Assembly (NCBI RefSeq): GCF_038396675.1
Contig: NC_088927.1
Span: 33,654,501 to 33,718,500, forward strand
Reading direction: 5' to 3'
DNA length: 64,000 bases
Source of the DNA: Hydra vulgaris
Lineage: Eukaryota > Cnidaria > Hydrozoa > Anthoathecata > Hydridae
The position numbers and the translations under genes are program-made. Below are positions 62,962 through 64,000 of this stretch, piece by piece. The notes beneath the pieces were generated by a model. That model was not told where the DNA came from, searched no databases, and saw only the letters and a list, made by a program, of their open reading frames with translations. Each line of letters starts with the position of its first letter. Within the stretch, counting starts at the first letter, position 1.

Positions 62962-63735
62962 CTTTTATTTAACGATGGAAAATATTCAGAGTAGGGTATT
63001 GCGATATCACTACCGAACTATTGAAGTATCAAAAAATACCGAACTATCGTTAGTAATGATATTGAAAGTGCAATATCAAAAAACTCAATTTCAATATCGA
63101 GTGTTTGAAAGTGGAAACAATTTTTCCAATAACGGAAGTTGCTCCCATCACTACCGAAGTCCCTTTTGCCACTACCAAACTCAATAACAATTAAAAAAAA
63201 AATTGGTAATAAAATTAAATAATTAATTGTGAGAATAACATTGTTTTATTATTTTGAAGAAAGTGACATCTTAAGAGTTGATAATGCCAAGAGTTGATAA
63301 TATATTTCTCACAAGTGTTGGAGACTTGAGTTTGAACTATATTTATTTTTACTAATAAAATATTAAAAAAAAATGTAATTTTGATCAAGCCTTGATTCGT
63401 ATTATGTCTCTGGGAAAATAAAAACCAATTTAAAAATCTTAATTTTTTTTGAAAAATTTCAAAACGGTGGAGTGTTGTAAAAAATATGAACAATCATTTA
63501 AGATAATATATTTTGTTTTGTAGGCATGCTAACTAAAAGAGGTGTTTTTCTTTTGATAGTGGTGATAATTTAAGTTTACACTATTAAACACTTTCAAAAG
63601 ATACTGTTAAATACCGAACTTTTGAAAGTGTTGATATTTGAAAAACTTACTTTCAAATTCAATATCATAACTTCGGAATGACTGGTTATTAATACCGATC
63701 AGAATATAATACCAACTTTTCTCACAATCCCTTAA
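62962..63735. repeat. candidate inverted-repeat element rich in ACCGAACT and CAATATC motifs
   Basis: CAGAGTAGGGTATTGCGATA and TACCGAACTAT repeats at the left, AATACCGAACTTTTGAAAG and AATACCGATCAGAATATAAT at the right, with GATATTGAAAGT / ACTTTCAAATTCAATATC in opposite orientation. Borders and target duplication are not clear. Confidence 0.45.
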
Positions 63736-63854
63736 TTCAGAGCTTTAAAGCGTAAACGTAGATTTGAATTAAGAGTTCAGAAGATTTGTTATATTAGGAA
63801 GAGTTTCAATATTTTTGCCTAAAGTATCTTTGAGAGAACCAACTCAATCTTTAT

Positions 63855-64000
63855 TTTTTAGCTGTTTGATAACATTGAAAAATAAATATAGCATATCTTA
63901 TTGAAGAAACTAAAAACTTTTTTAATATAATTTGTTTAACTGAAAGTTGGATTAATTCGACAAGTTTTGTTAACACAAGTTTTCATCTTCCTCACTTTGA
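63855..64000 (+). mobile_element. LINE endonuclease start, running off the window end
   Basis: The plus strand reads AYLIEETKNFFNIICLTESW then INSTSFVNTSFHLPHF. NIICLTExW is the conserved APE-endonuclease beta strand and catalytic Glu of LINE ORF2, parallel to ICLTESW in LINE A at 2420. The remainder lies beyond 64000. Confidence 0.78.

Overview
This window looks like AT-rich genomic DNA of a cnidarian, most likely Hydra. The evidence is very high A+T, short exons with GT/AG introns, and dense relics of hAT, Tc1/mariner, piggyBac, LINE and tRNA-derived SINE elements. The species call is an inference from composition and element style. No prokaryotic operon, CRISPR array or intact virus is visible.

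Two host genes could be assembled exon by exon, both on the minus strand. PLA2G6-like (10302-27681, 12 exons, 771 codons) encodes a group VI calcium-independent phospholipase A2: ankyrin repeats followed by a patatin domain with GGGMRG, the GTSTG serine motif and a DGG aspartate. RRS1-like (28540-57259, 14 exons, 335 codons) encodes the ribosome-biogenesis factor RRS1. Every exon phase closes without a stop. The two genes lie head to tail, RRS1 upstream, with 858 bases between the RRS1 stop and the PLA2G6 start. They have no obvious functional link.

Region 1-10.3 kb is a transposon graveyard: a minus-strand LINE carries an hAT-like element of the TTF/DUF4371 kind in its endonuclease domain, and that element carries a second hAT of opposite orientation. 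A second LINE 3' end and an hAT tail follow. Region 10.3-27.7 kb is PLA2G6, with introns holding a mariner relic, 34-bp and 18-bp minisatellites, an hAT-type MITE with an 8-bp target duplication, a piggyBac relic and several perfect hairpins. Region 28.5-57.3 kb is RRS1. Its 11.6-kb intron 10 holds a Tc1 relic, a near-complete hAT with a perfect 8-bp duplication, an unclassified transposon coding relic, and another hAT invaded by a LINE and a SINE. Other RRS1 introns hold LINE pieces, a tRNA-Met-like SINE and a MITE. Region 57.3-64 kb is upstream of RRS1 and holds long TA and CA tracts, LINE 3' and 5' pieces, an hAT-type MITE and a pogo-like element apparently inserted in a LINE.

Limits: exon borders rest on reading frame, splice dinucleotides and protein recall, not on transcript data. 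Transposon family names rest on motifs read by eye.
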